Assembly (NCBI RefSeq): GCF_035938995.1
Contig: NZ_DASZGI010000253.1
Location: 1-10,135 of the forward strand
From: DASZGI01 sp035938995
GTDB lineage: Bacteria > Actinomycetota > Actinomycetes > Streptomycetales > Catenulisporaceae
DNA length: 10,135 bases
Direction of reading: 5' to 3'
Positions within the stretch are counted from its first letter, which is position 1. Each line of letters opens with the position of its first letter. Below the pieces are notes generated by a model. The model was not told where the DNA came from and searched no databases. It saw nothing but the letters and a program-made list of their open reading frames with translations. The position numbers were made by a program, and so were the translations under genes. Shown here piece after piece: positions 1-7,078 of the stretch.

Positions 1-2280
1 CGCCGCTCCCACCCCGACGCCTACTGGCAGCTGGACTCCGAGCTCGGCGTGATCGCCCACATGAAACTGGCCGGCTACTTCCTGATCGTCTACGAGATCG
101 CGAAGTTCTGCCACGACCACGACATCCTCGCCCAGGGCCGCGGCTCGGCGGCCAACTCAGCCGTCTGCTACGCCCTGAAGATCACCAACGTGGACGCGGT
201 GGAGCACAACCTGATCTTCGAACGGTTCCTGTCCCCCGTGCGCGACGGCTACCCGGACATCGACCTGGACATCGAGTCCGACAAACGCGAGAAGGTCATC
301 CAGTTCGTCTACGACAAGTACGGTCGACAGCGCGCCGCCCAGGTCGCCAATGTGATCACCTATCGGGCCCGGATGGCGATCCGCGACGCCGCCCGTGCGC
401 TGGGCTACTCGCCGGGTGCGCAGGACGCCTGGACCAAGCAGCTCGGCCCCTATGCCGGGGCGATGGACCTTCAGGCCACGGACATCCCCACCGACGTGCT
501 GGATCTGGCATCCAAGCTGCACGGGTTGCCGAGGCACCTGGGCATCCACTCCGGCGGCATGGTCCTGTGCGACCGCCCCGTCGCCGAGGTCGTGCCCACC
601 GAGTGGGCGCGGATGAAGGACCGCTCGGTGGTGCAGTGGGACAAGGACGACTGCGCCGACGCCGGGCTGGTCAAGTTCGACCTGCTCGGCCTGGGCATGC
701 TCGGCGCGCTGCACGACGCCTTCGACCTGGTGCGCGACCACCACGACGTGAACATGACCCTCGGCACCATCCCCGACAAGGATCCGGCGGTCTACGCCAT
801 GCTCTGCGACGCCGACTCGGTCGGCGTCTTCCAGGTCGAGTCCCGGGCACAGATGGCCACGCTGCCGAGGCTCAAGCCGAAGGAGTTCTACGACCTGGTC
901 ATCGAGATCGCGCTGATCCGCCCCGGTCCGATCCAGGGCGGCGCCGTGCACCCGTACCTGCGCCGCCGCTCCGGAGACGAGAAGAAGGAGGAGGGAAAGG
1001 ACTACTGGGCACCCCACTGGAAGCTGGAGCCGGTGCTCTCGCGCACCCTCGGCGTGCCGCTGTTCCAGGAGCAGGTGATGCAGATGGCCATCGTCGCCGC
1101 GAACTTCACCGCCGTCGAGGCCGACGAGCTGCGCCGCGCGATGAGCGCCAAACGCTCCACCGAGAAGATGCTCGCCCTGCGCCAGCGGCTGATGTCCGGG
1201 ATGGCCGCCAACGACATCACCGGCGAACTGGCCGAGGACATCTACCAGAAACTCGAGGCATTCAGCTCGTACGGCTTTCCGGAAAGCCACTCGATCAGCT
1301 TCGCGTACCTGGTGTATGCGAGCTCGTACTTGAAGCTGTACTACCCGGCCGCGTTCACCGCCGCGCTGCTGAATAACCAGCCAATGGGCTTCTACAGCCC
1401 GGCCTCCCTGATCACCGATGCACGGCGGCACGACGTGACCGTGCGCGGCGTCGACGCAAACGCCTCGCGGGACAAGGCCACCCTCGAACCGGTGTCCGGT
1501 CCCTACAAGCCCACGCATTCGCACTCCTCCCCGTACCTGCAGCCCGCGATCCGCCTCGGCTTCGCCTCCGTGCGCGACCTCGGCGCCAAGGCGGCCGAAC
1601 GCATCGCCCTCGAACGTGATGAGCATGGCGCGTACCGGGATTTGGAGGACTTCGTGCGCCGCACTGGGTTGTCGCGCGCGGCGCTGGAGGCCCTGGCCAC
1701 CGCGGGCGCGTTCGCCTGCTTCGGCCTGACCCGCCGCGAAGCCCTCTGGCAGGCCGGCTCCCTGGCCGGCACCACCGAGGCCCACCTGCCCGGCACCTCA
1801 GGAGCCGAACACACCCCCGACCTGCCCGCCATGAGCCCGGTCGAGCAGACCTTCGCCGACCTGTGGGCCACCGGCACCTCCCCAGACTCCCACCCCATCG
1901 CCCATATGCGCGCCGAACTCGACGCCACCGGCCACACCCGCATCGCAGACCTCGGCGCCCTGCCCGACCGGAAGCTGGTGCACGTCGCCGGGATCGTCAC
2001 CCACCGGCAGAGGCCCCCGACCGCGGGCGGGGTCTGCTTCCTGTCCCTGGAAGACGAGACCGGACTGGTGAACGTGGTCTGCTCGCCCGGGGTTTGGCAG
2101 AAGTATCAGCGCGTCGGCCTCGCCCACGGCGCCCTGCGCATCACCGGCAGCCTCGAACGCTCCGAACCCATCACCGATACAAACCCCAAGGGCGGCGCCC
2201 TCAACATCGTCGCCGGACGACTGGCCGCGCTGCGGGTCACCGCCCAACCCGGCCGCATCCGCAGCCGCGACTTCCGCTGA
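1..2280 (+). CDS. dnaE2: Error-prone DNA polymerase III alpha subunit DnaE2 (ImuC), 5' end outside window
   Basis: This is the C-terminal 759 residues of a C-family DNA polymerase. The frame is open from base 1, so the first ATG/GTG codons in the window are internal, and the PHP domain and start lie to the left. Seen: the glycine-rich GRGSAANSAVCYAL loop (about 136-180); the palm motif PDIDLDIE (253-276), whose second and third Asp (codons at 262 and 268) match the catalytic pair of DnaE; and the third catalytic Asp in VKFDLLGL (codon at 679). These are followed by FQEQVMQMA and LRRAMSAKR, a helix-hairpin-helix region (RLGFASVRDLG onward), and an OB-fold (VHVAGIVTHRQRP through LEDETGLVNVV). 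The C-terminus ...RIRSRDFR resembles the usual DnaE2 ending and argues for DnaE2 over the replicative DnaE1. Family knowledge: DnaE2 works with ImuA'/ImuB and the beta clamp in damage-induced translesion synthesis. Those partners are not visible here, and no promoter is in view. The next gene converges from the right after 37 bp. Confidence 0.95.
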   Translation, partial: RRSHPDAYWQLDSELGVIAHMKLAGYFLIVYEIAKFCHDHDILAQGRGSAANSAVCYALKITNVDAVEHNLIFERFLSPVRDGYPDIDLDIESDKREKVIQFVYDKYGRQRAAQVANVITYRARMAIRDAARALGYSPGAQDAWTKQLGPYAGAMDLQATDIPTDVLDLASKLHGLPRHLGIHSGGMVLCDRPVAEVVPTEWARMKDRSVVQWDKDDCADAGLVKFDLLGLGMLGALHDAFDLVRDHHDVNMTLGTIPDKDPAVYAMLCDADSVGVFQVESRAQMATLPRLKPKEFYDLVIEIALIRPGPIQGGAVHPYLRRRSGDEKKEEGKDYWAPHWKLEPVLSRTLGVPLFQEQVMQMAIVAANFTAVEADELRRAMSAKRSTEKMLALRQRLMSGMAANDITGELAEDIYQKLEAFSSYGFPESHSISFAYLVYASSYLKLYYPAAFTAALLNNQPMGFYSPASLITDARRHDVTVRGVDANASRDKATLEPVSGPYKPTHSHSSPYLQPAIRLGFASVRDLGAKAAERIALERDEHGAYRDLEDFVRRTGLSRAALEALATAGAFACFGLTRREALWQAGSLAGTTEAHLPGTSGAEHTPDLPAMSPVEQTFADLWATGTSPDSHPIAHMRAELDATGHTRIADLGALPDRKLVHVAGIVTHRQRPPTAGGVCFLSLEDETGLVNVVCSPGVWQKYQRVGLAHGALRITGSLERSEPITDTNPKGGALNIVAGRLAALRVTAQPGRIRSRDFR

Positions 2281-2317
2281 CCCGCACGGGCCGACGCCGA
2301 TCAGACAACAGACCTGA

Positions 2318-3055
2318 CTACGCCTCAGGCAGCCGCTTGATCAGCTCAGGCCCCTGGTTGCGCACGTTGTTCACCGCCGTGCTGACGGGGTCGGCTTGCA
2401 TCCCGACCGTGGCCGGGATCAGCAGCCCGCGCAGTTCATCCGCGTCCTCGGCCTGCGGGGCGAGCCATGTCTCGTACGCCTCGGCGGGCACGATCAGCGG
2501 GGCACGGTCGTGTATGCGCCCCAGCTCGTCGGTCGCCTCCGTGGTCAGCACGGTGACGGTCAGCAGCCAGGCGTGCGGGTCGTCGCGCTCCTTCTCCGGG
2601 TCGCGCCACAGTTCGTAGAGCCCGGCCATCGCCAGGGTGCCCTCGTCGGGGCGGTGGATGAAGAACGGCTGCTTGACCGCCTTCTTGCCGCCCTCGGGCG
2701 GGGGCTGCTCCTGCCATTCGTAGTAGCCGAGCGCGGGCAGGATGCAGCGGCGCTTGGCGAACGCCTGCCGGAACGAGGGCTTCTCCGGCGCGGTCTCCAC
2801 CCGGGCGTTGATCAGCCGGTTGCCCACCGACGGGTCCTTCGCCCAGGTCGGCACCAGACCCCACCGCGCCGCACGCAGCTGCCGCTCCAGCGTGCCCGGC
2901 TCGTCGCGCCGCTCGCGGGTGAGGATCGTCGGGACGTTCTTGGTGGGGGCGACGTTGTAGTCCGGCTCCACCGGCTCGTCCACGTCGATCCGGTCCACCG
3001 CGAACTCCTGCGCCAGCTCCTCCGGCTTCTTGCGCACCACATACCGACCGCACAT
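2318..3055 (-). CDS. SRAP domain (YedK/HMCES family) abasic-site DNA-protein crosslink protein
   Basis: A 245-residue protein of normal length for the SOS response-associated peptidase (SRAP) family. The frame extends upstream to 3256, but I start at 3055 because this puts Cys at position 2 (MCGRYVV), the family's invariant catalytic residue after Met removal. Other signature residues are Asn83 in RLINARVE, Glu113 in GYYEW and His182 in GRIHDRAPLIVP. Together with Cys2 these match the Cys/Asn/Glu/His active site known from E. coli YedK. Family role: it binds single-stranded DNA and forms a stable thiazolidine crosslink to abasic sites, protecting them from cleavage and from error-prone bypass. 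The Shine-Dalgarno match before 3055 is weak. The gene converges on dnaE2 with only 37 bp between the stops, so the two may affect each other's transcript ends. The shared damage-tolerance theme is suggestive, but co-regulation cannot be shown from this window, and I saw no LexA-type GAAC-N4-GTTC site upstream. Confidence 0.93.
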   Translation of the reverse strand: MCGRYVVRKKPEELAQEFAVDRIDVDEPVEPDYNVAPTKNVPTILTRERRDEPGTLERQLRAARWGLVPTWAKDPSVGNRLINARVETAPEKPSFRQAFAKRRCILPALGYYEWQEQPPPEGGKKAVKQPFFIHRPDEGTLAMAGLYELWRDPEKERDDPHAWLLTVTVLTTEATDELGRIHDRAPLIVPAEAYETWLAPQAEDADELRGLLIPATVGMQADPVSTAVNNVRNQGPELIKRLPEA

Positions 3056-3397
3056 GTCTATAAGCCTACGAGTCGCCGCCGACAGCCGCTCGCGCCGCGC
3101 TACAGAGGTCGGCCCGGCCGGGCAGTCGCCGGCGCGAGCGGTGCGGGATCGCGGGAAGCGGAATGCAGCGCGGAGGTTATTTTCGCCGCACTTCCACCCG
3201 AATCGTAAAAACGTCCACGGTGGTGAACGCTCTTCAAAGCCGAACGCCCTCGGCACCTGGGGGGAGGAGGGTGCCGAGGGCAGCGCCCGAGCAAGGTCAT
3301 CGGGTCAGGCCAGACCGGGGAAGTCTGACCACTCGTCAGTGTGGCACAGAATCGCCGCGCGGCCAGAGGCAACTCCGAGAGATTTTAAAAAGTAATG
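3056..3397. other. Intergenic region between SRAP gene and lsr2
   Basis: About 340 bp without a convincing gene. It holds the stem-loop at 3246-3281, described separately. A relatively AT-rich stretch at 3176-3212 lies 120-155 bp upstream of the SRAP start and is a plausible place for its promoter, but I could not find a well-spaced -35/-10 pair there. A second AT-rich patch (3381-3396) lies directly after the lsr2 stop. The short frames crossing the region lack ribosome-binding sites and recognisable content. Confidence 0.6.
3246..3281 (-). terminator. Probable intrinsic terminator of lsr2 (12-bp stem)
   Basis: A perfect 12-bp inverted repeat: GCCCTCGGCACC at 3246-3257 pairs with GGTGCCGAGGGC at 3270-3281, around a 12-nt purine-rich loop. 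It lies about 117 nt past the lsr2 stop and about 190 nt before the SRAP start. No strong T-run follows on either strand (only GGCTTTG on the minus strand), which is common for actinobacterial GC-rich stem-loop terminators. A regulatory hairpin in the SRAP leader is the alternative. Confidence 0.6.
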
Positions 3398-3736
3398 TCA
3401 GCTGTGCGCTTCCTGGAACTTGACCAGGAGGTCTTTCGAGACCCGGCCCCGATCCGATACCTCGTACCCCTGCGCTTTGGCCCAGGTGCGCACGTCCGAG
3501 GTGTCAGGGCCGGAGGAGGCCACCGCCGCGCGCCGGGTACCGCGCCCGGTGGAGCGGACGCCCTTCTCCTTGCGGGCCGCGCCGATGTACTTCGCGAGGC
3601 TTTCCCGCAGCCGCGTGGCGTTCTTGTCGCTGAGGTCGATCACGTACTGAGTGCCGTCCAGGCCGAAGGTAATCGTCTCGTCGGCTTTGCCGCCGTCGAG
3701 GTCGTCAATCAGCGTGACCTCTACCTTTTGTGCCAT
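3398..3736 (-). CDS. lsr2: Lsr2-family nucleoid-associated protein (H-NS-like xenogeneic silencer)
   Basis: A 112-residue protein, the standard length for Lsr2. The N-terminal half (about residues 1-60: MAQKVEVTLIDDLDG, then a TITFGLDGTQYVIDLS beta region and a helix with RLRESLAKYI) is the oligomerisation domain. A basic Gly/Arg linker (GVRSTGRGTRRA, 59-70) leads to the C-terminal DNA-binding domain (about 77-112). That domain carries the AT-hook-like Arg96-Gly97-Arg98 in YEVSDRGRVS, the residues that enter the minor groove of AT-rich DNA in characterised Lsr2. Role known for the family: bridging and silencing of AT-rich, often horizontally acquired DNA, and nucleoid compaction. It appears monocistronic, with its own leader upstream and a stem-loop downstream. 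Actinobacteria often carry more than one lsr2 copy, and I cannot tell whether this is the main one. Confidence 0.95.
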   Translation of the reverse strand: MAQKVEVTLIDDLDGGKADETITFGLDGTQYVIDLSDKNATRLRESLAKYIGAARKEKGVRSTGRGTRRAAVASSGPDTSDVRTWAKAQGYEVSDRGRVSKDLLVKFQEAHS

Positions 3737-3777
3737 GGGATCACATCCGCTTTCGCCGTGGGGGCCATTTGCTGGTG

Positions 3778-3783
3778 ATCATA
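3778..3783 (-). promoter_or_regulatory. Possible -10 element of the lsr2 promoter
   Basis: On the minus strand these bases read TATGAT, a 5/6 match to TATAAT, 42-47 nt before the lsr2 start codon. The hexamer 17 nt upstream (TTATTC) is a poor -35, so the call rests on the -10 and its position only. Confidence 0.35.
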
Positions 3784-3838
3784 ACACTCCGGCGAACACA
3801 GAATAAGACGTCCTGCCGATATCCGCGTCACAGTACGG

Positions 3839-3854
3839 GGCTCTTCGAAGAGCC
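3839..3854. repeat. 16-bp perfect palindrome upstream of lsr2
   Basis: GGCTCTTCGAAGAGCC is a perfect dyad centred on TTCGAA, about 103-118 bp upstream of the lsr2 start and about 55 bp upstream of its possible -10. Weak extra pairing outside the dyad (GTAC at 3833-3836 with GTAT at 3856-3859, across a bulge) would lengthen it as an RNA hairpin. It has the form of a dimeric regulator's operator. There is no T-run, and a terminator is unlikely because the nearest converging transcript is already stopped at 3997-4033. No known regulator is recognised for it. Confidence 0.5.
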
Positions 3855-3996
3855 GGTATGAGCTGCGGAACGGCAGATCTTCCGGCAGAAATGGCCAGAA
3901 CGTGGGATACGACCGCCGCGAGCGTTGGAGTGTCATCGAGTTCTGTGCAATCCCCGACGGGCGCGTGCACGGCCTCCTATCACAGCGGAGAAAGCG

Positions 3997-4033
3997 GTCG
4001 GCCCACGCGGCAGCAGTTGCCGCGTGGGCCGAC
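3997..4033 (-). terminator. Intrinsic terminator of the secreted GH55-like gene
   Basis: A perfect 16-bp stem: GTCGGCCCACGCGGCA at 3997-4012 pairs with TGCCGCGTGGGCCGAC at 4018-4033, around a 5-nt loop. The hairpin begins 46 nt after the stop codon at 4080. On the minus strand it is followed by CGCTTTCTCC, a partial U-tract, which fits termination of the leftward gene. Confidence 0.85.
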
Positions 4034-4079
4034 TTACTTAGCCGACGTCTCCCGTCAGCCGACTATCCCCGATCCGGGA

Positions 4080-6746
4080 TCAGGGGTAGCTGGTGACGGT
4101 GGACGGGGTGGTGTTGGTCGGTGTCGCGGCTCCGACGTTGTTGATGACGTGCTCGATCACGCCGACATTGCCGAGCGACACGGTGAGCAGGTCGTGGAAC
4201 TGCACGCCAGGCGTATTCGGCGACTCAAAGGCGTGGTCGTTGACCACCGCGTTGTTGACGTTGAAGTAGCAGTAGCTACCCATGCCGTACGCCTGGTGCG
4301 TGGTGACGTTGGGCGCCACCTCGTACGCGGCGTAGCCGTTGGTCGAGCCGTTCATCCAGGCGGCCTGGTTCGGCGGGTCGTACGGGTTCTCGTTCTGGAA
4401 GAAGATGGTCTCGCCGCCGTTGCCGTTCCACTGGACCTCGTAGTTCTGGTAGTGCTCGACGAACAGGCCGGTCGCCAACACGTTGTTGCCGTTGACGACG
4501 AGGCCGTGCGCCGCGGTGTTCGTGGTCCAGCCGACGGTGCCCGCGTTGCCGTGGTCGGCGCGCCAGGCCCAGATGTCGTTGATCAGGGCGTTGTTGGCGT
4601 TGACGACCAGGCTGTTGGTGGCCTGGCCGGCGATGTCGCCGCCGATCCGGAAGAACACGTCCTGGATCGAGTCGGGGTTGCTCGCGTGGCTCACGTTCGA
4701 GCCCTGCGTCCCGACGGTCAGCAGCGCGTTGGAGTTCGTGGTGCCGGCGTCCAGCAGCAGACCGTTGAGGCGCACCCCGTCGACGTCGGCCACGTGGATC
4801 GTGTCCACGCCGCCCACCGGGATCAGGGTCGGGAAGCCGAGGCCCATCACCACGGTGTTGGGGTTGTTGACCTGGAGCGTCTGGTTGATGTTGTAAACGC
4901 CCGGGGTGAAGAACAGGTTGCAGCCCTGTGCCAGCGCCGCGTTCATCTGCGCCGCGGTGTTCGACGGCGTGGCGACGAAGAACTGGCTCATCGGCACCGA
5001 GGTGCCCGGGGTCGGGCCGCCGTTCCAGCTCGGGCCCGAGGCGTTGGTGCGCAGCGACGGAAGGAACACGTTGTAGTTGCCGGAGGAGTCGACGTACAGG
5101 TACGGCACGTCGCGCGAGACCGGCGTGGTGGCCAGCGTGGTCATCGGCGGGGTCGGGAAGCTCTGCCCCGGAGCGCCGTTGACGCCCGAGAACACCATGT
5201 TCCAGACCGAGCCGCTCCAGCTGCCGAAGTTGCTGTCCTGCGAGTACCACTGCTGCTGCGACACGGTCGACACTTGGCCGGTGACCTTGGAGTCGGCGAT
5301 GTAGCCGCCGCTGGCGTAGCCGTAGCTGGCCGGGTAGACCTCGAGGCCGCCGTTGATCTGCATCCGGCGGAACGGTCCGGCCTGGGCCACCGCCCAGCGG
5401 TCGTTGCCGGCCGACGGGTTGATGGTCATGTTCTCCGCCGAGCGCCAGAAGTTCTGCGTGGCGTTGCCGGTGCCGTCGAACGAGTCCACGGTCACGTCGC
5501 CGTTGATGGTGACGTCACCGGGGTTCTGGCCGAGGCCCTGGACGGAGGTGTAGTAGCCGACGTTGTCCTCGACGCTGTAGGTGCCCGGCTTGAACAGCTC
5601 GGCGTAGCGCTGGGTGCCGAACTGGTTGAGCTTCTGCGTGTTGAACACCGAGTCGAGGTCGGACTGGATGGTCGCGCTCGACATGCTCGGGTCGAAGATG
5701 TAGGTGTTCGGGCCGAAGTTCGGCTGGTTCGACTGGCCGGTGCAGCCGGGCGGCGGACCGCTCGGCGATGCGGACGCCGAGGGCGAGGTCGACGGGGACG
5801 GGCTGCCGGAGCCGCTGCCCGCGTAGACCTGGAATTCCCAGATGGAGTAGCCCCATTGGGTGTTGCGGGCGGTGCCGTACATGCGGATGTAGCGTCCGGA
5901 GCCTGAGACGTTCAGGGTTTCGGTGCCGCCGGGGCCGGTGGTGGTGGAGTAGATCGTGGTCCAGTTGGTCGCGTCGTTGGACACCTGGATCTGATATGCC
6001 TTGCCGGAGGCCGTCTCCCATTGGATGACGACCTGGCAGATGCTCTGTGTGCTGCCGAGGTCGACCTGGAGCCATTGCGGGTCGCTGAACTGGCTGGACC
6101 AGCGGGTGCCGGTGTTGCCGTCGACCGCGTTGGACGCGGGGAAGGTGGCGTTCTCCAGGGAGGAGGCAGTGGCCGGATGGTTAAGGGCGACGTTGGTCGT
6201 GCCGCAGCCGGTGCCGCCGCCGATCGTGCCGTAGACCTGGAATTCCCAGATGGAGTAGCCGTACTGGGTGTTGCGGGCGGTGCCGTACATGCGGATGTAG
6301 CGGCCAGTGCCGGTGATGTTCAGTGTCTCGGTGCCGCCGGGGCCGGTGGTCGTCGAGTAGATCGAGGTCCAGTTCGTCGCGTCCGGTGAGACTTGGATCT
6401 GGTACGCCTTCGCGGAGGCGGTCTCCCACTGGATGACCACCTGGCTGATCGACGCGGTGGCGCCGAGGTCCACCTCGAGCCACTGGGGGTCGCTGAACTG
6501 GCTGGACCAGCGGGTGCCGGTGTTGCCGTCGACGGCGTTGGACGCGGGGAACGAGGCGTTCTCCAACGACGATGCCGTCGCGGGCTTGCCCTGCGACAAC
6601 AGCGTGGGAGCCGCGTGCGCGGCCGTGGTGGTCGCGACGAGCGCGTAGACCGCGAGGGCGAGCGCGGTCAGCGTGGCGGCCGCCGCCCGTACCGGGCGGG
6701 GCATGGTTCTCCAGCGCGCCGGTGCGCCGGAGGATGAGGACTTCAT
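4080..6746 (-). CDS. Secreted beta-helix glycoside hydrolase, GH55-like, with two F5/8 type C modules
   Basis: An 888-residue exported protein. Residues 1-45 form a signal peptide (basic start, hydrophobic core about 21-39, cleavage after AHA45). F5/8 type C (discoidin, CBM32-like) modules lie at about 52-173 and 186-308, each with NAVDGNTGTRWSSQFSDPQWL near the start and YSIWEFQVY at the end. A Ser/Pro/Ala linker (309-333) leads to a catalytic-type region (about 341-870). There the element FKPGTY (385-390) is echoed by FTPGVY (613-618), which suggests two tandem right-handed beta-helices as in GH55 exo-beta-1,3-glucanases. WAWRADHG and LFVEHYQNYEVQW (727-773) look like conserved core. The GH55 call is from remembered resemblance; another pectate-lyase-like family is possible, and no catalytic Glu is assigned. 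Only the second module has a Cys pair (181, 237), a possible disulfide. I use the ATG at 6746 (AAAGG 11 nt upstream). The ATG at 6704 has GGAG at 4 nt spacing and gives a tidier 31-residue signal peptide, so it may be the true start. Likely repressed by a LacI-type regulator through the upstream operator. Confidence 0.85.
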   Translation of the reverse strand: MKSSSSGAPARWRTMPRPVRAAAATLTALALAVYALVATTTAAHAAPTLLSQGKPATASSLENASFPASNAVDGNTGTRWSSQFSDPQWLEVDLGATASISQVVIQWETASAKAYQIQVSPDATNWTSIYSTTTGPGGTETLNITGTGRYIRMYGTARNTQYGYSIWEFQVYGTIGGGTGCGTTNVALNHPATASSLENATFPASNAVDGNTGTRWSSQFSDPQWLQVDLGSTQSICQVVIQWETASGKAYQIQVSNDATNWTTIYSTTTGPGGTETLNVSGSGRYIRMYGTARNTQWGYSIWEFQVYAGSGSGSPSPSTSPSASASPSGPPPGCTGQSNQPNFGPNTYIFDPSMSSATIQSDLDSVFNTQKLNQFGTQRYAELFKPGTYSVEDNVGYYTSVQGLGQNPGDVTINGDVTVDSFDGTGNATQNFWRSAENMTINPSAGNDRWAVAQAGPFRRMQINGGLEVYPASYGYASGGYIADSKVTGQVSTVSQQQWYSQDSNFGSWSGSVWNMVFSGVNGAPGQSFPTPPMTTLATTPVSRDVPYLYVDSSGNYNVFLPSLRTNASGPSWNGGPTPGTSVPMSQFFVATPSNTAAQMNAALAQGCNLFFTPGVYNINQTLQVNNPNTVVMGLGFPTLIPVGGVDTIHVADVDGVRLNGLLLDAGTTNSNALLTVGTQGSNVSHASNPDSIQDVFFRIGGDIAGQATNSLVVNANNALINDIWAWRADHGNAGTVGWTTNTAAHGLVVNGNNVLATGLFVEHYQNYEVQWNGNGGETIFFQNENPYDPPNQAAWMNGSTNGYAAYEVAPNVTTHQAYGMGSYCYFNVNNAVVNDHAFESPNTPGVQFHDLLTVSLGNVGVIEHVINNVGAATPTNTTPSTVTSYP
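5823..6593 (-). repeat. Tandem duplication encoding two F5/8 type C modules
   Basis: Two copies of about 365 bp (5823-6185 and 6228-6593) encode modules that differ at only about 14 of 120 aligned residues (roughly 88% identical by eye). Long stretches are also the same at the DNA level, for example the block starting CTGGAATTCCCAGATGGAGTAG-like on the plus strand at about 5829 and 6237. A short Gly-rich spacer with GCGTTN separates the copies. This indicates recent duplication or ongoing homogenisation. Confidence 0.85.
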
Positions 6747-6851
6747 GTGGGTTCCAGCCTTTGTCGGGGACTCGGGTCTGTGCCGTACGCCGGACCGTTG
6801 CGCTTCTCACGCGGGCATGGCCGTCCCGCCGAGGATCCGCGGCCTGAGTTT

Positions 6852-6865
6852 GGAGAGCGCTCTCC
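6852..6865. promoter_or_regulatory. LacI-family operator, proximal copy
   Basis: GGAGAGCGCTCTCC is a perfect 14-bp dyad with the central CG pair typical of LacI/GalR-family operators; the actinobacterial CebR/CelR site TGGGAGCGCTCCCA has the same AGCGCT core. It lies about +10 to +23 relative to the start predicted from the promoter at 6881-6909, the classic place for a repressor to block initiation or early elongation. No LacI-family gene is in the window, so the regulator would be encoded elsewhere. Induction by a beta-glucan breakdown product is inferred from the target gene only. Confidence 0.8.
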
Positions 6866-6880
6866 GACGGTGTGAGGTGT

Positions 6881-6909
6881 TGTCTACCCGCACGTTTCGG
6901 CTCTGTCAA
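6881..6909 (-). promoter_or_regulatory. Promoter of the secreted GH55-like gene
   Basis: On the minus strand there is a perfect TTGACA -35 (6904-6909), a 17-nt spacer, and TAGACA as -10 (6881-6886; T, A and A match the consensus at positions 1, 2 and 4). The predicted start is near 6874, leaving a leader of about 128 nt before the ATG at 6746. The operator immediately downstream supports the assignment. Confidence 0.7.
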
Positions 6910-7078
6910 CGAATCCCCGTTGCGGAACCAGCCGGACGCTAGGCGCTGCGCAGCCGCAAGTGCACGATTCGGGGCCGACGCGGCGCGCGCCGGGATCACC
7001 GCGACGTTACGCGGCCAGTGAAAAGGCTGGTGCGGAACCGGGCCGAGCAATGCCGGCTCGCGAAGCCCGTCAATGAAT

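Larger units (their letters stand above)
3737..4079. other. Intergenic region between lsr2 and the secreted glycosidase gene
   Basis: About 343 bp, less GC-rich than its surroundings. From left to right it holds the lsr2 leader with a possible -10 box, a 16-bp perfect palindrome, about 140 bp in which I see nothing, and the strong terminator hairpin of the gene to the right. Short minus-strand frames (3721-3936 and 3779-3970) overlap this area, but they have no recognisable motifs or ribosome-binding sites and I do not call them genes. Confidence 0.6.

Noticed and set aside
157..1785. Long minus-strand frame of 542 codons opposite dnaE2
   Set aside because: It is the antisense shadow of a high-GC gene, rich in Gly/Ala/Val/His/Arg with no recognisable domain, while the plus strand carries intact polymerase motifs.
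2313..2329. CCTGA/TCAGG 5-bp hairpin between dnaE2 and the SRAP gene as a bidirectional terminator
   Set aside because: The stem is too short, it overlaps the SRAP stop codon, and it has no T-run.
3056..3256. 67-residue N-terminal extension of the SRAP protein
   Set aside because: The family needs Cys at position 2, which fixes the start at 3055. The extension has no domain-like character and covers part of the stem-loop at 3246-3281.
3331..3355. GTCAGTG sequence resembling the mycobacterial damage-inducible (PafBC/RecA-independent) promoter
   Set aside because: The TAnnnT element at the required 8-nt spacing is absent, and it points rightward where no gene begins.
3721..3970. Short minus-strand frames upstream of lsr2
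   Set aside because: No ribosome-binding site, no motif, overlap with the palindrome and lsr2 promoter area, and amino acid content unlike the neighbouring genes.
3858..5906. Plus-strand frame of 682 codons opposite the secreted glycosidase gene
   Set aside because: Val/Arg/Gly/His-rich composition typical of antisense high-GC reading. It also crosses the terminator hairpin, and the minus-strand protein is clearly real.
6981..6992. CGGCGCGCGCCG palindrome
   Set aside because: Alternating G/C dyads of this length arise easily in DNA of this composition, and nothing about its position suggests a function.
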